Counted from the stretch's first letter, positions 45,019-56,675 are shown. The stretch is 64,000 nt of DNA from Corbicula japonica (GCA_038501625.1 JAZAYU010000061.1:2840303-2904302), one strand, 5' to 3'. A program made the numbers and translations. Notes: a model not told the origin generated them from the letters alone.

Positions 45019-47671
45019 TTTCTATAAATTTGCAAGTATCCTGGATGAATTGGTTCTATAAATTTGCAAGTATCCTCGAGCTATACGGTCATACTTGTTG
45101 GTAGCTTTTGGGAAAAAAATATTGGTTTGATGGGCCATAAAGTATTTTTTGTTTTGATTTTATATCCGATACAATCTCTATGGTCATGTCATCCTAGACC
45201 TAAACATCAGAAAATCCTGGGCTGCATCGCGTGGGCCGTATTGTTGATTAGTCATAACATGCATAATGCAGTAATTCCGTACAGTGCAACACATGTTAGT
45301 TATATTTATTTTTATTTTAGGTATTAAAAATAAGCTTTCCCCGTTATAGGTAGCTCCTATAGTTATATTATGGTAATAAATAATTGTCAAATACTTATAT
45401 TGTCCGTAGTGGATAATTTTACGTGAAACGTATTAACACCACAACATTTTACAGGGCTATTCACATAGACGATTGGATTACATAAAACAGATACTAGTAC
45501 TGACTCATTGTTGGTTTGTCGACTGTTAAAATCACTAGTAAAATATGTAATGATAAAATCTGTCTTTATCCTGGTTTCTCAGTAAAATTATACAGAAGGA
45601 GAAATACCGTAGAACTGGTGATAACTGCAGTCAATAGCTCCATTTGACAAACCACTTTGGTTAAAACTGATGAAAGGCTTTAAAAGTATCACTGTATCCA
45701 TAAAAAACAGCTTGGAGGGATGTTGAGCGGAAGTGATATATGGTCGCAGCCATATTTATTTACGTCTGTGTCATTTGGCTGGCGCTTTTAGAGGTACAAA
45801 GCGCTTGTTGACCTCGATCAAATGCCGAAAAGTCTTATCTGCGAAAGTCCCGAGGTTCTATGTATGTACTGATGCAGAAATGCCCCTCTACGTATCGTAA
45901 TCACTCTACCGCTATTATTACACTCGTCTCCAGTCAAAAAAATTGTAGAAATTTAGTTTTTAGATCAGCTATTTGCGCGCGCCATCATCATGACCTTGAC
46001 CTTAAGTTCATTTTCAATGAACAGTGGAGGCATGGAGGAATAGTGGAAAAGCAATGCCAATCTATTATTGTAAATGCACATGCGTGCAAAACATTAAGAA
46101 TCTTGAAAAACTAGACATCTTAATACAATATATAATTATAGCATTTTAAATTAAATTTGTTTTTTTAAATAATTAACTTATCAATATTTGATATGTTCAT
46201 AATATGTTCTTTATTATTTGGTTTGTAAAAGGTATTCAAAAATGGCGAATACTTAAAAAAGATTTAATCTATACAAAATAAACATTTCCAAGTTGCATGC
46301 AGTTTCGTTTTTGTCATTAAAAATTGAGACAATTTAAAAGAACTTTTGATAAACAAGAAAAAAAACTATATCGACATCATTATTTTATTAAGTTATAAAA
46401 TAGTGTGGCCCCTCGCACTTGACCAGCCCTGCCCCACCCCCATCTCCATTCTTCAATAAGAAAACACGTAATCCACTTGTTGTTGTATTTCCCTTACGCT
46501 CTTAATTTGTCAGTTATCTAAATGTACAGAAAAAAAGTCAATTTCTCGAAAGCGAGCTCTTTTATTTGTCGCTTTAAAGTTTGAAATAGGCAAATTGTTG
46601 AAAAAAACAAGTCGATTATTTTCATGTGCTTTGATGACACAAATTGCAAGATTTTAGCACTATTTCATAATTTAATACAACATAACGAGGCCGATATACG
46701 TTTCTGTAGCAGTCTACATATATTTTAAGACAAAAATGTCTTGAGTGACTTGTTTTGTGATTCTTATTAAAGAAATTAATTGAAATCCATTTTGTTGCAT
46801 ATTATGTCTCCGTCTCTGTGTTTGTTATATGTTCCTTTGTCATTCAAAACTAATACCAAGAAAACTAAATTACCTCTGGCAGGCAATTGTTTTTTACTTT
46901 CCCTAAGTTCTCAGAACATAATTCGGACAAAATCAGAAAAAGAAACCAACAGTTGAAATTAAAAAAGTATGTACAAATTATTATTAAGAGTGAAAATAAT
47001 ACCAACTAGCCGGGCACCAGATTATTTTTTGCATTGTAAAGATGTTTCTGTTCATTTCGATTAAAATAATTTATTTGTTAGTTCATCCTACTTCAGTTAT
47101 TGTTCTTTACTAAGATTATGTTAAGTATGCCAACAATGCAACAACCTGTTACAAGCCAAACAAGGGCCATAACGCACTTGCTATAAAACTGATTTGATAG
47201 TTTATTAAGTTTAATAGGGAATTTAAGCAAGAAGTATCTTTAAAAAACATAAACGGCGTTGATGGACATGATTTTCATGTATTAGCAAGAAAGAAATATA
47301 GAGCGGGGAATCAGACACAATTTAGAATTTTATTTTACTTGTTATAGCAGTTAACGAACCATCCGTGCCTTCTTAGTATGGCCTAGGGATTAAGCGACCG
47401 AGTCATGGACACCCCATAACTTCATTGAAAGTGTCTGTCCGAAAATTTTTTAAAGCTGTTGCAACAATTTCGTCTGGTGATAATAGATCGATTAAGGAAG
47501 CAATGTCTTACATTAAGTCTTGATTTACATTTATTTGTTTTCAGTAAAATACCTCTTGCAGAGTTAGAACTCAAAATGAATAAATGTTATTGAAATGTAA
47601 TAAATATAAATAATAACAGGTTGTTACAAGAGCGAAATCTACCAACTTTTACGTTAATTATTTAAAAAAAG
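45019..47671. other. Largely empty, no gene recognised
   Basis: Short frames only. catgaccttgacctt at 45989 is a stray array-type motif. 46676-46715 (cataacgaggccgatatacg) is the inverse of 27195-27225, just outside the fold-back element, so it marks another unnamed repeat. Confidence 0.4.
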
Positions 47672-47745
47672 TGATCCTCCCGAGTATAGAACCGGAGGCC
47701 TTTCGCTTGTAAGGCGATTGCGCTAACCATTACACCAAAGAACAA
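47672..47745 (-). tRNA. tRNA-Val-like sequence (UAC), probably pseudogene
   Basis: On the minus strand: A box ggtgtaatggttagcgc, an anticodon stem tcgc/gcga around loop cttacaa (anticodon TAC, valine), and a T-arm ctccggttctatactcgggag with one bulge and a damaged B box (GGTTCTATAC). A T7 run follows. The acceptor stem (gttcttt with gatcac) does not pair, so it is unlikely to be a working tRNA. It could be a SINE head. Confidence 0.55.
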
Positions 47746-48642
47746 TTGTGTATATGGGCTTGAAATTAACAATAGTATCAAATGAACTAGAAAGGAACCA
47801 GAAAGAACTAGAAATATCTGCACTTCTCTGTCGTTTTACACGGTGTATTGTACGAAAGTGTTTACCTAACTCCCATGAATATGCCATATAAAATCGTATT
47901 TAAGCCACCAACTGACTTATTTAACTGGTTATTTATCCCATAAATATGTTTTTCTTCGATACAATTATCGCTTTTAAAAACGAAATTGCCCGAACATGTA
48001 AGTGCCATGTTAATACTAACGCACAATATAAAAACCAACATTTAATTGGTAGAAAAACTAGGTCAAAAGTGAGCTAAGACAGCTTACGCCGGAAAAAATA
48101 TGGGTTCCGAAAATGTGATCCTTACAGGTAACCGGGGACTATTGAGAGGTCGTTGCTTAGACGGTGGATTCTGATATATTTTTATAATGTTTAACTCGAC
48201 TATTCGAAAGAAAAATTGACTCTTTTGTCGGCGTCTTCGTCCCGCTTCAACTAAAGATTGCAACGTTCTTTTATCCTTAAAAATTCTAAAGCTACAGCTT
48301 TTCAACTTGGCACACTTATCTTTTTATTCTTTTGTGTATGCCAAGAACCATAAAAGAAGTGTGCGTGCAAGCAGGTGTACAAACTCAAAACTTCTTTGCT
48401 ACTTATACTACGGCTTTGAAATTTTGTACGCTTGAAAACCATCATATTTGGAATGCGTAAGTCAAGAAGAATAACTAGTCCTTCCATTTTGAACTAATAA
48501 TGACTTTTTATTTAGAATTTCAGGGTTTGCTTTTAACTTTCATTCAGGGTACGGCTTTGAAACTTTTTTTTATTTGTTCTCCATCAAATCCCAAACCTCA
48601 ACAGTTACTGTGGCGTCTAAACATGTATGGACGACTACTTAC
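47746..48642. other. Unassigned, with a fragment of array element 1
   Basis: ctcgactattcgaaag at 48195 followed by gtcggcgtcttcgtcccg at 48228 matches the terminal part of the array element 1 family in inverse orientation. Confidence 0.4.
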
Positions 48643-48747
48643 CTGGGATTTCTCCTTGCACTTTTGCATAAAAATTTCAGGTACCACTGCTTCCTGCATG
48701 TGGCTGTTATTACTAGTTACTTTTTCCAGGATGCTCAAGTCGAAACT
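48643..48747 (-). CDS. Possible internal exon
   Basis: On the minus strand an acceptor (acattag) and a consensus donor (cag/gtaagt) enclose 105 nt that stay open in phase 0: SFDLSILEKVTSNNSHMQEA then VVPEIFMQKCKEKSQ. Both splice sites and the open frame are suggestive. No domain is recognised and no partner exon was found. Confidence 0.3.
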
Positions 48748-48932
48748 CTAATGTTATATAGCCCAAAAACATCGGGCTGTTTTGTTCATAGATATATATT
48801 TTCAAGTCACATGTACATGTGAAAAAGTTTGCATTTATAAAACAAGAGAAATTGAGGTTCTTTGGCATTTCTGCCTAGTGCCATTTACTGTATCTATTCT
48901 TTATGTTCCAAACCAATCCTTTTAAGAGTATA

Positions 48933-49087
48933 AGTATCATGCATGAGTGTGAGGTGAAGATGGAAAAATCTGTCACCGAGGGTTAACTGTTTTGCGGGAA
49001 CGAGGCTCTGTCGAGTTCCCGCCAAAACAGTTCACCCGAGGTGACAGATTTTTCTATCTTTACCGAATGTCTCATGCAAGATACTTT
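48933..49087. repeat. Long palindrome P1 with gaggctctgtcgag apex
   Basis: gtatcatgcatgag...gaaaaatctgtcacc...aactgttttgcgggaac is mirrored by gttcccgccaaaacagtt...ggtgacagatttttc...ctcatgcaagatac. Arms are about 70 bp with few mismatches. The apex (cgaggctctgtcgag, 49000-49015) is nearly the same as in P3 at 61799-61945. Confidence 0.85.
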
Positions 49088-49690
49088 TTATGCCCCCGAA
49101 GGGAGGCATATAGTAATCGGACCGCCCGTCCGTCCGTCTGTCCGTGCTTACGCCACGCCATTTATGTGGCTATGAGAACAATGGTAACGGTAAATTCTAT
49201 TCATTCCGTTCTGTTACGTGGCTAATTTTTTCTTTTATGTGGCTAAAAGAACAATAGAGAGGACAATAGAGTAGCCACATAAATGACGTTCGTAAGAATG
49301 TCCGTCCGTCCGTCCGTCCGTCCGTCCGTCCGTCCGAAATAATCTTGTCCTCGCTTCTTCTCCAAAACCGCTTGAGGGATTTCTTTGAAACTTCACAGGA
49401 GTGTTTGTCACCAAGCCTAGTTGTGCATATCGTCAGGAATTTCTGCTCGGATTTTTTTTGGCTGAGTTATGGCCCTTTTTAGCAAAATCTTGTCCTCGCT
49501 TCTTCTCTAAAACCGCTTGAGGGATTTCATTGAAACTTCACAGGAGTGTTTGTCACCAAGCCTAGTTGTGCATATCCGAAGGAATTTCTGATCGGATAAT
49601 TTTTGGCGGAGTTATGGGCCTTTTTACCTAACCCTAACCCTAACCCTTAACCCTAACACTAAGGTAAATTTTGTTAACGCAATAGAGGTT
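49088..49690 (-). mobile_element. Array element 4 (inverse of element 3) with telomere motifs
   Basis: It starts tatgcccccgaagggaggca. Units carry atcttgtcctcgcttcttc, aaccgcttgagggatttc and aggagtgtttgtcaccaagc. It ends with ctaaccctaaccctaaccc at 49627-49660. A small fold-back (49147-49291, cttacg..catttatgtggct ends) is inserted in its tccg run, and (TCCG)9 occupies 49300-49336. Confidence 0.7.
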
Positions 49691-50355
49691 ACATTTTTTG
49701 TCCGACTGTCAATGAAATCTGGTATGAATATTGATATTGATGCTTTCTACAAAAATTATTAAAATCATGTTAAATTGACCAGGGGCCCCGCCCTGGGGAT
49801 TTTAATTTTTTTCTTTTAAATTCTGTTTTTAACCTTTGATTTTCTACAGTTATTAACCAGATTTTGACACAACCTTTATACCATCTTGAAATGCAATCTT
49901 TCCTGAACAATTCATTCACTGGTTGTTCAGGGATGAAATTTGAAAAAAAAATTTAAGTAGCAGGATGAAAATTTCAAGTGTCAAATCCAATATTTCTACC
50001 TGTCTTCAGCTATATTTAGGTATGATGTTTACCAGTATTATTGGTACAGTTGCTGGACAATGACCTGATGAACTTTGCTGCTTAGATCTGTGTAATGCAA
50101 TATTAAGAACTTTGCTCTGGAAGATTTTATAGGGTAAATTTTGTCATTTTATGGATAGTGACAAATAAACTTTCTTCCTTTATAGCACTTTGAAAATCAG
50201 GCTTTTGTGAATATGTTATTCACTGTTTTTTAAGTAAAACAACAACAAGAACAACAACAACAAATTTGTAGCACATTCTCAAAATGTTAAGACTAAATTT
50301 AAGAGAGCCTAAGATGTATACAGTGTATGTACACAAACTGGCAAGTTAAGGCCAT
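49691..50355. other. No gene recognised
   Basis: Unassigned. A short caacaacaagaacaacaaca run at 50240-50263. Confidence 0.4.
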
Positions 50356-50362
50356 ACTTTTT

Positions 50363-51826
50363 AGCTCACCTGAGCTGGCTCAGGGTGAGCTATTAGGATC
50401 GATGAATGCCCGTTGTCAGTCCACACTTAGTTCGTTAACACTATAGCTGTCACATAACAAGGTCACTGTTACTAAAAGTAGAATTTTCTTGTTAACACTC
50501 TAGTGGTCACATTTTTGCTCCGATTGTCATGACACTTGGTCAGGATGTTTGTCCCAATGATTTGTCGGACGAGTTCGAATATGGGTCATCTTGGTCCAAA
50601 ACTAGGTCACTGTTACTAAAAATAGAATTTTCTTGTTTACTTTCCAGCAGTCACATTTTTGCTCCAATTGTCATGAAACTTGATCATGATGTTTTTCCTA
50701 ATGCTTTCTCGAACGAGTTTGAATATGGGTCATCTGGGTCCAAAAACTAGGTCACTGTTACTAAAAATAGAATTTTCTTGTTAACACTCTAGCGGTCACA
50801 TTTTTGCTCTGATTGTCATGAAACTTGGTCAGGATGTTTGTCCCAATGATTTGTCGGACGAGTTGGAAAATGGGTCATCTGGGTCCAAAAACTAGGTCAC
50901 TGTTACTAAAAATAGAATTTTCTAGGTAACACTAGGGGTCACATTTTTGCTCCGATTGTCATGAAACTTGGTCAGAATGTTTGTCCCAATGATTTCTCGG
51001 ATGAGTTTGAATATGGGTCATCTGGGTCCAAAAACTAGGTGACTGTTACTAAAAATAGAATTTTCTTGTTAACACTCTAGCGGTCACATTTTTGCTCCGA
51101 TTGCCATGAAACTTGGTCAGGATGTTTGTCCCAACGATTTCTTGGACAAGATCGAATATGGGTCATGTGGGTCCAAAAACTAGGTCACTGTTTCTAAAAA
51201 TAGAATTTTCTTGTTAACACTCTAGCGGTCACATTTTTGCTCCGATTGTCATGAAACTTTGTCAGGATGTTTGTCCCAATGATTTCTTGGACGAGTTCGA
51301 ATATGGGTCATGTGGGTCCAAAAACAAGGTCACTGTTACTAAAAATAGAATTTTCTATTTAACACTCTAGCGGTCACATTTTTTATTTGATTGTCATGAA
51401 ACTTGGTCAGAATGTTTGTCCCAATGATTTCTTGGATGAGTTCGAATATGGGTCATCTGCATCCAAAAACTAGGTCACTGTTACTAAAAATAGAATTTTC
51501 TTGTTAACACTCTAGCCGTCACATTTTTGCTCTGATTGTCATGAGACTTGGTCTGGATGTTTTTTCCAATGATTTCTCGGACGAGTTCAGATATGGGTCA
51601 TCTGGGTCCAAAAACTAGGTCACTGTTACTAAAAATAGAATTTCTTGTTAACACTCTAGTGGTCACATTTTTGCTCCAATTGTCATGAAACTTGGTCAGG
51701 ATGTTTGTCCCAATGATTTCTCGCACGAGTTTGAATATGGGTATCTGGGTCTAGGTCACTGTTACTTAAAATAACTTTGTTGTACTCAGGTGAGCGATAA
51801 AGGGCCATCATGGCCCTCTTGTGTTA
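50363..51826 (-). mobile_element. Array element 8 (AGCTCACC / AACAAGAGGGCC termini)
   Basis: Plus-strand start agctcacctgagctggctca is a hairpin; the end is agggccatcatggccct then cttgtgtt. About nine units of 145 bp have aggtcactgttactaaaaat, agaattttcttgttaacact, ctagcggtcacatttttgct, catgaaacttggtcaggatg and gaatatgggtcatctgggtc. Units are about 90% alike by eye, more homogeneous than in the other arrays. Termini match array element 2 while the units do not. Confidence 0.8.
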
Positions 51827-51924
51827 ACAATATGAACATTTGTTCAAAATTACATTTTTGTCACACATGAAAATGTTTTAGAGTAGACCCTGTGATGGTA
51901 GATTGATTCACTTGATGATTTCAG

Positions 51925-51981
51925 AGAGAAGTTGGAGAAATGGAGGAAAGATAAAGGCAAGGTCAAAAGTGAGAAGAAAAG
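51925..51981 (+). CDS. Exon 1 (visible) of a putative CKAP2-like gene
   Basis: Acceptor gatgatttcag and donor aag/gtaaat enclose 57 nt with phase 2 on both sides, encoding (R)EKLEKWRKDKGKVKSEKKR. The E-K-L-x-x-W-x-x-x-K-G motif recurs as AELADWLKAKGRTP in the exon at 56456. The frame joins the 55001 exon cleanly across a 3 kb intron. Earlier exons must lie upstream, but none was recognised past array element 8. Confidence 0.5.
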
Positions 51982-52060
51982 GTAAATAATTCATTTAACT
52001 CTTTTCTGCATATACACATGTTTTAATGCGTGTGCAACTATTGTCAATCAAGATCAACAG

Positions 52061-52205
52061 GAACATCCTTGCCATCTGATCAGGTTTGCACTGTTCCCTT
52101 TTTGGTCAGAAATAACCTAATAAATCAAAAAGCTAACAGTGCAGATCCTGATCAGATGTTACGGATGTGCCAGCTGATCTGAATCTACACTGTTCCCCAC
52201 GCCAT
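52061..52205 (+). repeat. Fam-E copy
   Basis: Contains catctgatcaggtttgcact, ggtcagaaataacctaataa, cagtgcagatcctgatcaga and ctgatctgaatctacactg. Same order as 10346-10520. Confidence 0.6.
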
Positions 52206-52424
52206 TATGGCATATATGGAGGAAAGGTTATACGTTGTAAAAGAACAACAATAAGAACAGTAAGAAACCAAAACATCTGTGCGACATTGTTCATTTTCAG
52301 AGAAAAAAAAGAAACAAGTTTTTATCAATTCCTATTCATTCCTAAATTATAATCCACTATTGAAGGATATTTTACATCAAAATTAATAATCCTTCACAAC
52401 TGAAAGACAGTATCTGAGGTCTGG

Positions 52425-52727
52425 TGTCTCCGACCAGCTCCGACCGTGTATATGGGGTTGTTTAGGGAGAACAGACAAGAAATCAGAATCTGTTTTCTAT
52501 CAGTTTCAATTACCGCAAGATCATACTGTAACATAAAATAAACATGAAACAAATAAGTGATCATTATCATAAGCTGAACGTATTGATCAATTCTCAATCC
52601 ACATAACGGATTATATTGTCAATTCATGTAACATAACTGATTGATCTATCTATCGGCAAATGTAAACAATGTCGAAAATCAACCAAGACATGAAAATAAG
52701 ACAAAGTTATGAATGATAAAAGTTACA
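52425..52727 (-). repeat. 3' LTR
   Basis: 303 bp, complete TG..CA ends in minus orientation. Confidence 0.8.
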
Positions 52728-53513
52728 TAACATATATATAAATTGAAAAATGTAGTTACCTGCAGGTATACGTAAATATATCCCACAAAAATGGATTTTC
52801 TTATTTTTGCAAGAAGTTTTCAAATTATGTCTTCCCAGTGCAGGTGGAACATGCCATTGGTTAAAAACAGTCACGTGCAAGTTAATAGGGTAAAGCTTAA
52901 GGATGTTCGCTACTTTACTTACTTCCTTCTACAACTAGGTCTTCAAAATGCTACTTCACTATCGTCGAACAAAAAATAACAAACAAACAATACATCATAA
53001 AACATTTTTTTTTTTTATTCAGTAAATACATTTTATACATTCAATCGAGTTTACCCTATGACATATTCCCCCCTGTTAAGAAATGGCGTCCCGACATTAA
53101 CAACATCTTAACTGCAGTTCCGTTTAAGACTAACCCGTAGCATTAAAAGTATCAGTATTGAAAAATACAGTCAAAGCATAGCTATATGAACCATATCTAG
53201 TTCAAACTCATAACTGTCTCAAAGAATTCCGAGATTATCAACGAATTCTCCTTAAATGCATTGATATACCATTCATTCAGCAGATTCACGGGCTAATAAA
53301 ATAATTCATCCATCTCGAATAAGAACTTAAGTAACCACATCACAATATTAACACAAACATTAAAGCGTAATTGTCTCTATCAAATTTCAATTAAAATAGT
53401 CACTAAACACACTCAAACACTTTAGTTCATCATCCAATCACCTGACCTTTGCCATTCTGGCTTTCTTCTGTCTCTTTTCGGCCTTGGTTCTAAAATAGAC
53501 ACATTATCATCAC

Positions 53514-53532
53514 TTCCCCACGTTGGGCGCCA
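53514..53532 (-). other. Primer-binding site
   Basis: Minus strand TGGCGCCCAACGTGGGGAA, one base after the 5' LTR. The TGGCGCC start is the usual 3'-tRNA complement of many LTR elements. Confidence 0.75.
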
Positions 53533-53533
53533 C

Positions 53534-53834
53534 TGTCTCCGACCAGCTCCGACCGTGTATATGGGGTTGTTTAGGGAGAACAGACAAGAAATCAGAATCT
53601 GTTTTCTATCAGTTTCAATTACCGCAAGATCATACTGTAACATAAAATAAACATGAAACAAATAAGTGATCATTATCATAAGCTGAACGTATTGATCAAT
53701 TCTCAATCCACATAACGGATTATATTGTCAATTCATGTAACATAACTGATTGATCTATCTATCGGCAAATGTAAACAATGTCGAAAATCAACCAAGACAT
53801 GAAAATAAGACAAAGTTATGAATGATAAAAGTTA
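53534..53834 (-). repeat. 5' LTR
   Basis: Reads the same as 52425-52725 over 301 bp. The outer TG is replaced by TT. Confidence 0.8.
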
Positions 53835-54103
53835 AAAGGGTGGACAAATGGAAAACAGTGATTGCATTTTCCTTTAAACTCATATCAACTTGATCTTGGT
53901 GTAACCAGCCAGCACTTTTTCCTTCAAAGTAAAAATTTCAAAGCAAGACTAAGATAAATCAGCATCAAGAAATTAACAACTTGGTTGATATTTTGATAGC
54001 CATTTTATTTAACACATGATACTTTACATTCATTATTTTACATGAAAACAAAGGCTGCTTAATGTTGTGATATTGAAGGTATTAAGACTACTTTTTTTGG
54101 CAC

Positions 54104-54504
54104 CAGGGCTGGACAAACCCACTAGCCCGAAGCCCTGGACAAGCTGAAAATTGTAGCGGACAATCTCAAAATATCTGATTGCTTGTCTGTGGGCTAGCTC
54201 AATTTTTTTAGTGCAGACTAGTTCAAACTTTAATTTGATATGCGCCATTCTCTTTTAGCACCATGTGCATATCATATCACAACAGCAATAAGTTTATTAC
54301 AAAATAACATATTTTGAGATCTGTTTAAACATTATCAAGCCCCCATGTAACGCTTCCTCTTGAATCTCCTGTTTCCTTCTTTACTGTAAATACTGACCAA
54401 TCAGAATTCACTTATTTGCGCCAAAGTGGGACTAGCTGAAATGTTTACCCAGCTACATGTAGTTCTGGACTAGTTACAAAAAAAACAAAATTTGTCCACC
54501 CCTG
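54104..54504. mobile_element. hAT-like MITE 1 with GGCAC target duplication
   Basis: Ends CAGGGCTGGACAAA and, reverse complemented, CAGGGGTGGACAAA (13 of 14). GGCAC flanks both sides (54099-54103 and 54505-54509). The interior repeats ctagccc/gggctag motifs and codes nothing intact. Confidence 0.75.
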
Positions 54505-54514
54505 GGCACCAAAC

Positions 54515-54858
54515 CAGGGCTTTTTCATCTAGTCTCACGGGGCCGATAATGGGCCCCATTCCCAATGCCAAAAAGGGACCATTTTTCCCGATTTCAAGAA
54601 AAAAAATTCCCAATTTTAAGAAAAAAATTCCCATTCCAACAGAAATAACTTTTTTGCCTATAAAATAGAAACTCAAAAGAGAATCCATATAATTAAGGAA
54701 CTTTTCAAATTAAAAAATCAGTTTTTTAACTTTTGATCAGTGAACTGTGAAGCCTACATGCCTTGAATTTATGTATGCAACCTGCCAGTGTGTACCGTGT
54801 AAAAAAATTCCCAATTTGAGCAGGGGCCTTTTTCCCAAAACCCCCTGAAAAAGCCCTG
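54515..54858. mobile_element. hAT-like MITE 2 with CAAAC target duplication
   Basis: Perfect 13 bp inverted ends, CAGGGCTTTTTCA. CAAAC flanks both sides (54510-54514 and 54859-54863). The interior has aaaaaaattcccaatttt-type strings. Its left target copy starts at the very next base after the right target copy of MITE 1. Confidence 0.8.
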
Positions 54859-55000
54859 CAAACACAATTTGGAAATTCAAATCCTGAAATAAACATGTCC
54901 TATTCAATGATCGTTGAAGACACAAATGTCTGCACAAAACAGTTACTTAAGCTTGTGCAAAATTCCATAATATTAAATTACTGAACATTATTTATTTTAG

Positions 55001-55534
55001 GCAAGAGCATTCAACAAGCACTGCCAGTAGTGTACACAGAACGAAAGGGACCTTTGTAAAATCTAGACTCTTTGATTACCAGAACAAAACCAAGGACAAG
55101 GAAAATAGAAACATTAACCTGCAGTCGAAGAAAGTCGGAGACCAGACTAACAAGGAACGGTTTAAGAGAAGACACTCAGAACTGCCAAAAGCCGTGGTGA
55201 ATCGGGGAGGAATTCTGAAAAGGAAATCTTGTATAGGATCATTTGACACTGAGCTTGACCAGGCAAATTGTCCGGCAAACAAGAGGAGAAAGTTGTCTGC
55301 CTCCGCAACAAGTTCAGGAGATTCCTGTTACAAAAACAGTGCTGTAAACACTAAAAATACAGAAAATAACCAAAATCAGTTGTGTTCTGAGTCGGCGACA
55401 GAGTTACCTGTAGCGGTAGTAACCCCTGGTGTGCACACAAGGAATGTACGATTCACAACACCACCAGGGCAGAAGTCACACGAGGGAGGTAACCGGTTGA
55501 GGAAGACTCCTAAAGCTACCTCCGCCACGAGACA
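55001..55534 (+). CDS. Exon 2 of the putative CKAP2-like gene
   Basis: Acceptor ttattttag (ends 55000) and donor aca/gtaaga enclose 534 nt, phase 2 in and out, open throughout. It encodes RQEHSTSTASSVHRTKGTF, SRLFDYQNKTKDKENR, a basic segment (NKERFKRRHSELPKAVV), RGGILKRKSC, KRRKLSASATSSGDS and a Ser/Thr/Pro-rich tail (TRNVRFTTPPGQKS). It is low-complexity and positively charged, with Ser/Thr-Pro sites and a KRRK nuclear-signal-like motif, as in microtubule-binding or mitotic proteins. An unspliced reading would stop two bases into the intron. Confidence 0.55.
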
Positions 55535-56455
55535 GTAAGACCAATATTGCAATTAGAACTTGATTAAGCTTTGAGTCCATAGATACAACTCACAGATTCC
55601 ATTTGACCCGGTTGATGACCCTTTGACTAAATTTCTTAAAAGCCTCATTTTGACACCCATGACTTTAGGTGAAGGGTCTCTTTTTCCCTCAAATTATGGT
55701 TATTTTGGCTACTAATTTGCAGAATCCTGTATAACAATTTTAAAAATGACCCTTGAGACTTATCATGTAGCAGCTTTTGGAAACCTGCAGTTTAATTAAG
55801 TATGCAACTAGTGTAGATCCAGAACAGATTGCAGATCCAGATCTACACAGTTTTCTATTTTATGAGAAATAAAATAATGAATCTAAAAGTGACTAGTGAA
55901 TAAAAGTTCATTGGTTTATTTTCTTCTTTTTTTTTTATAAAAATCTTGAAAAAAGTTCAATTGACCGGTATCGACCAGTATTGACCACTTGGGGAGTATT
56001 GACCAGGACTGTTTTAACCGGTTAAAACCGCCGGTTTAAACCAGGCAGGGGTGGTCTATTGGTGCCAACCCTGGAAATTCCTGATCACTTCACTGATACG
56101 CAGGCCAATCTAGATCTACACTGATTGCAAATGGGATATAAGTCATATAATAACTCCGTAAAGGGTAATATGACTATTAAGTTGCACCCAGAATGCAAGG
56201 AATGAACAGACTATAAAATCCACTTTTAAATGGATGTTGACATAAGTTTTAATTTTAAGCAGCTAAGAATTTGTGTGGATTTACTTTTTATGTTTTCTGA
56301 TCTTTTTAATAACTTTTTACTCCCTATGTACAGTTTTGATTGTATGTGCAATCAGTGTAGATGTAGATCAGCTGGCACAACTGTGCCATCTGATCAGGTT
56401 CTGCAACAATGACGGTACATGTTAATGCTTTTTATTTGATGATTTTGTATTTCAG
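55535..56455 (+). other. Intron with Fam-E fragments
   Basis: Fam-E pieces at 55808-55850 (agtgtagatccagaacagat), 56098-56130 (inverted) and 56345-56402. Also a run of gaccggtatcgacc/gtattgacca motifs at 55960-56040. Confidence 0.5.
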
Positions 56456-56675
56456 AGCAGAATTGGCGGATTGGCTTAAAGCTAAGGGAAGAACGCCAAG
56501 CAAGTTTCGACACTTTATTTGTTTCCATGGCGACCATGGTAACCATGACGACCATTCACATCAAAAAGAAGAGGATCCACACTTAAAGAATACACTGTCT
56601 GTGGAAGAGCTAAGTGAACAGGTAGAAGCAATAAGAAGGCAAAAAATAAAAGAGAACCAATTTTCATTTTGTTAA
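56456..56675 (+). CDS. Terminal exon of the putative CKAP2-like gene
   Basis: After acceptor tgtatttcag the frame continues from the previous exon as RQAELADWLKAKGRTPSKFR, HFICFHGDHGNHDDHSHQKE (His/Asp-rich) and a helical VEELSEQVEAIRRQKIKENQ, stopping TAA at 56673-56675. The L-x-x-W-L-x-x-K-G-(K/R)-T motif is what I associate with CKAP2/CKAP2L-type spindle proteins; the family call is a guess from memory. Strong points are the phase match and the polyadenylation signal 250 nt on. Confidence 0.5.

Larger units (their letters stand above)
52425..53834 (-). mobile_element. Non-autonomous LTR retrotransposon with LTRs that read as identical
   Basis: Direct repeats of about 301 bp (52425-52727 and 53534-53834) enclose 806 bp. 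In minus orientation each LTR runs TGTAAC...GGAGACA (TG..CA); the 53.8 kb copy lacks the outermost two bases. The primer-binding site lies one base inside the 5' LTR, fixing the strand. The interior has only a 39-codon extension (RPKRDRRKPEWQRSGDWMMN) past the LTR, with no gag, protease, reverse transcriptase or integrase. I found no difference between the LTRs, which implies a recent insertion. A clean target duplication was not seen. It lies in the first visible intron of the CKAP2-like gene. Confidence 0.8.

Noticed and set aside
47672..47745. Functional tRNA-Val gene
   Set aside because: Acceptor stem does not pair and the B box is damaged, so it is kept only as tRNA-like.
52394..52597. 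ORF shared by 52394-52597 and 53422-53706
   Set aside because: It is the LTR sequence read in one frame in both copies. No gag or pol motif.
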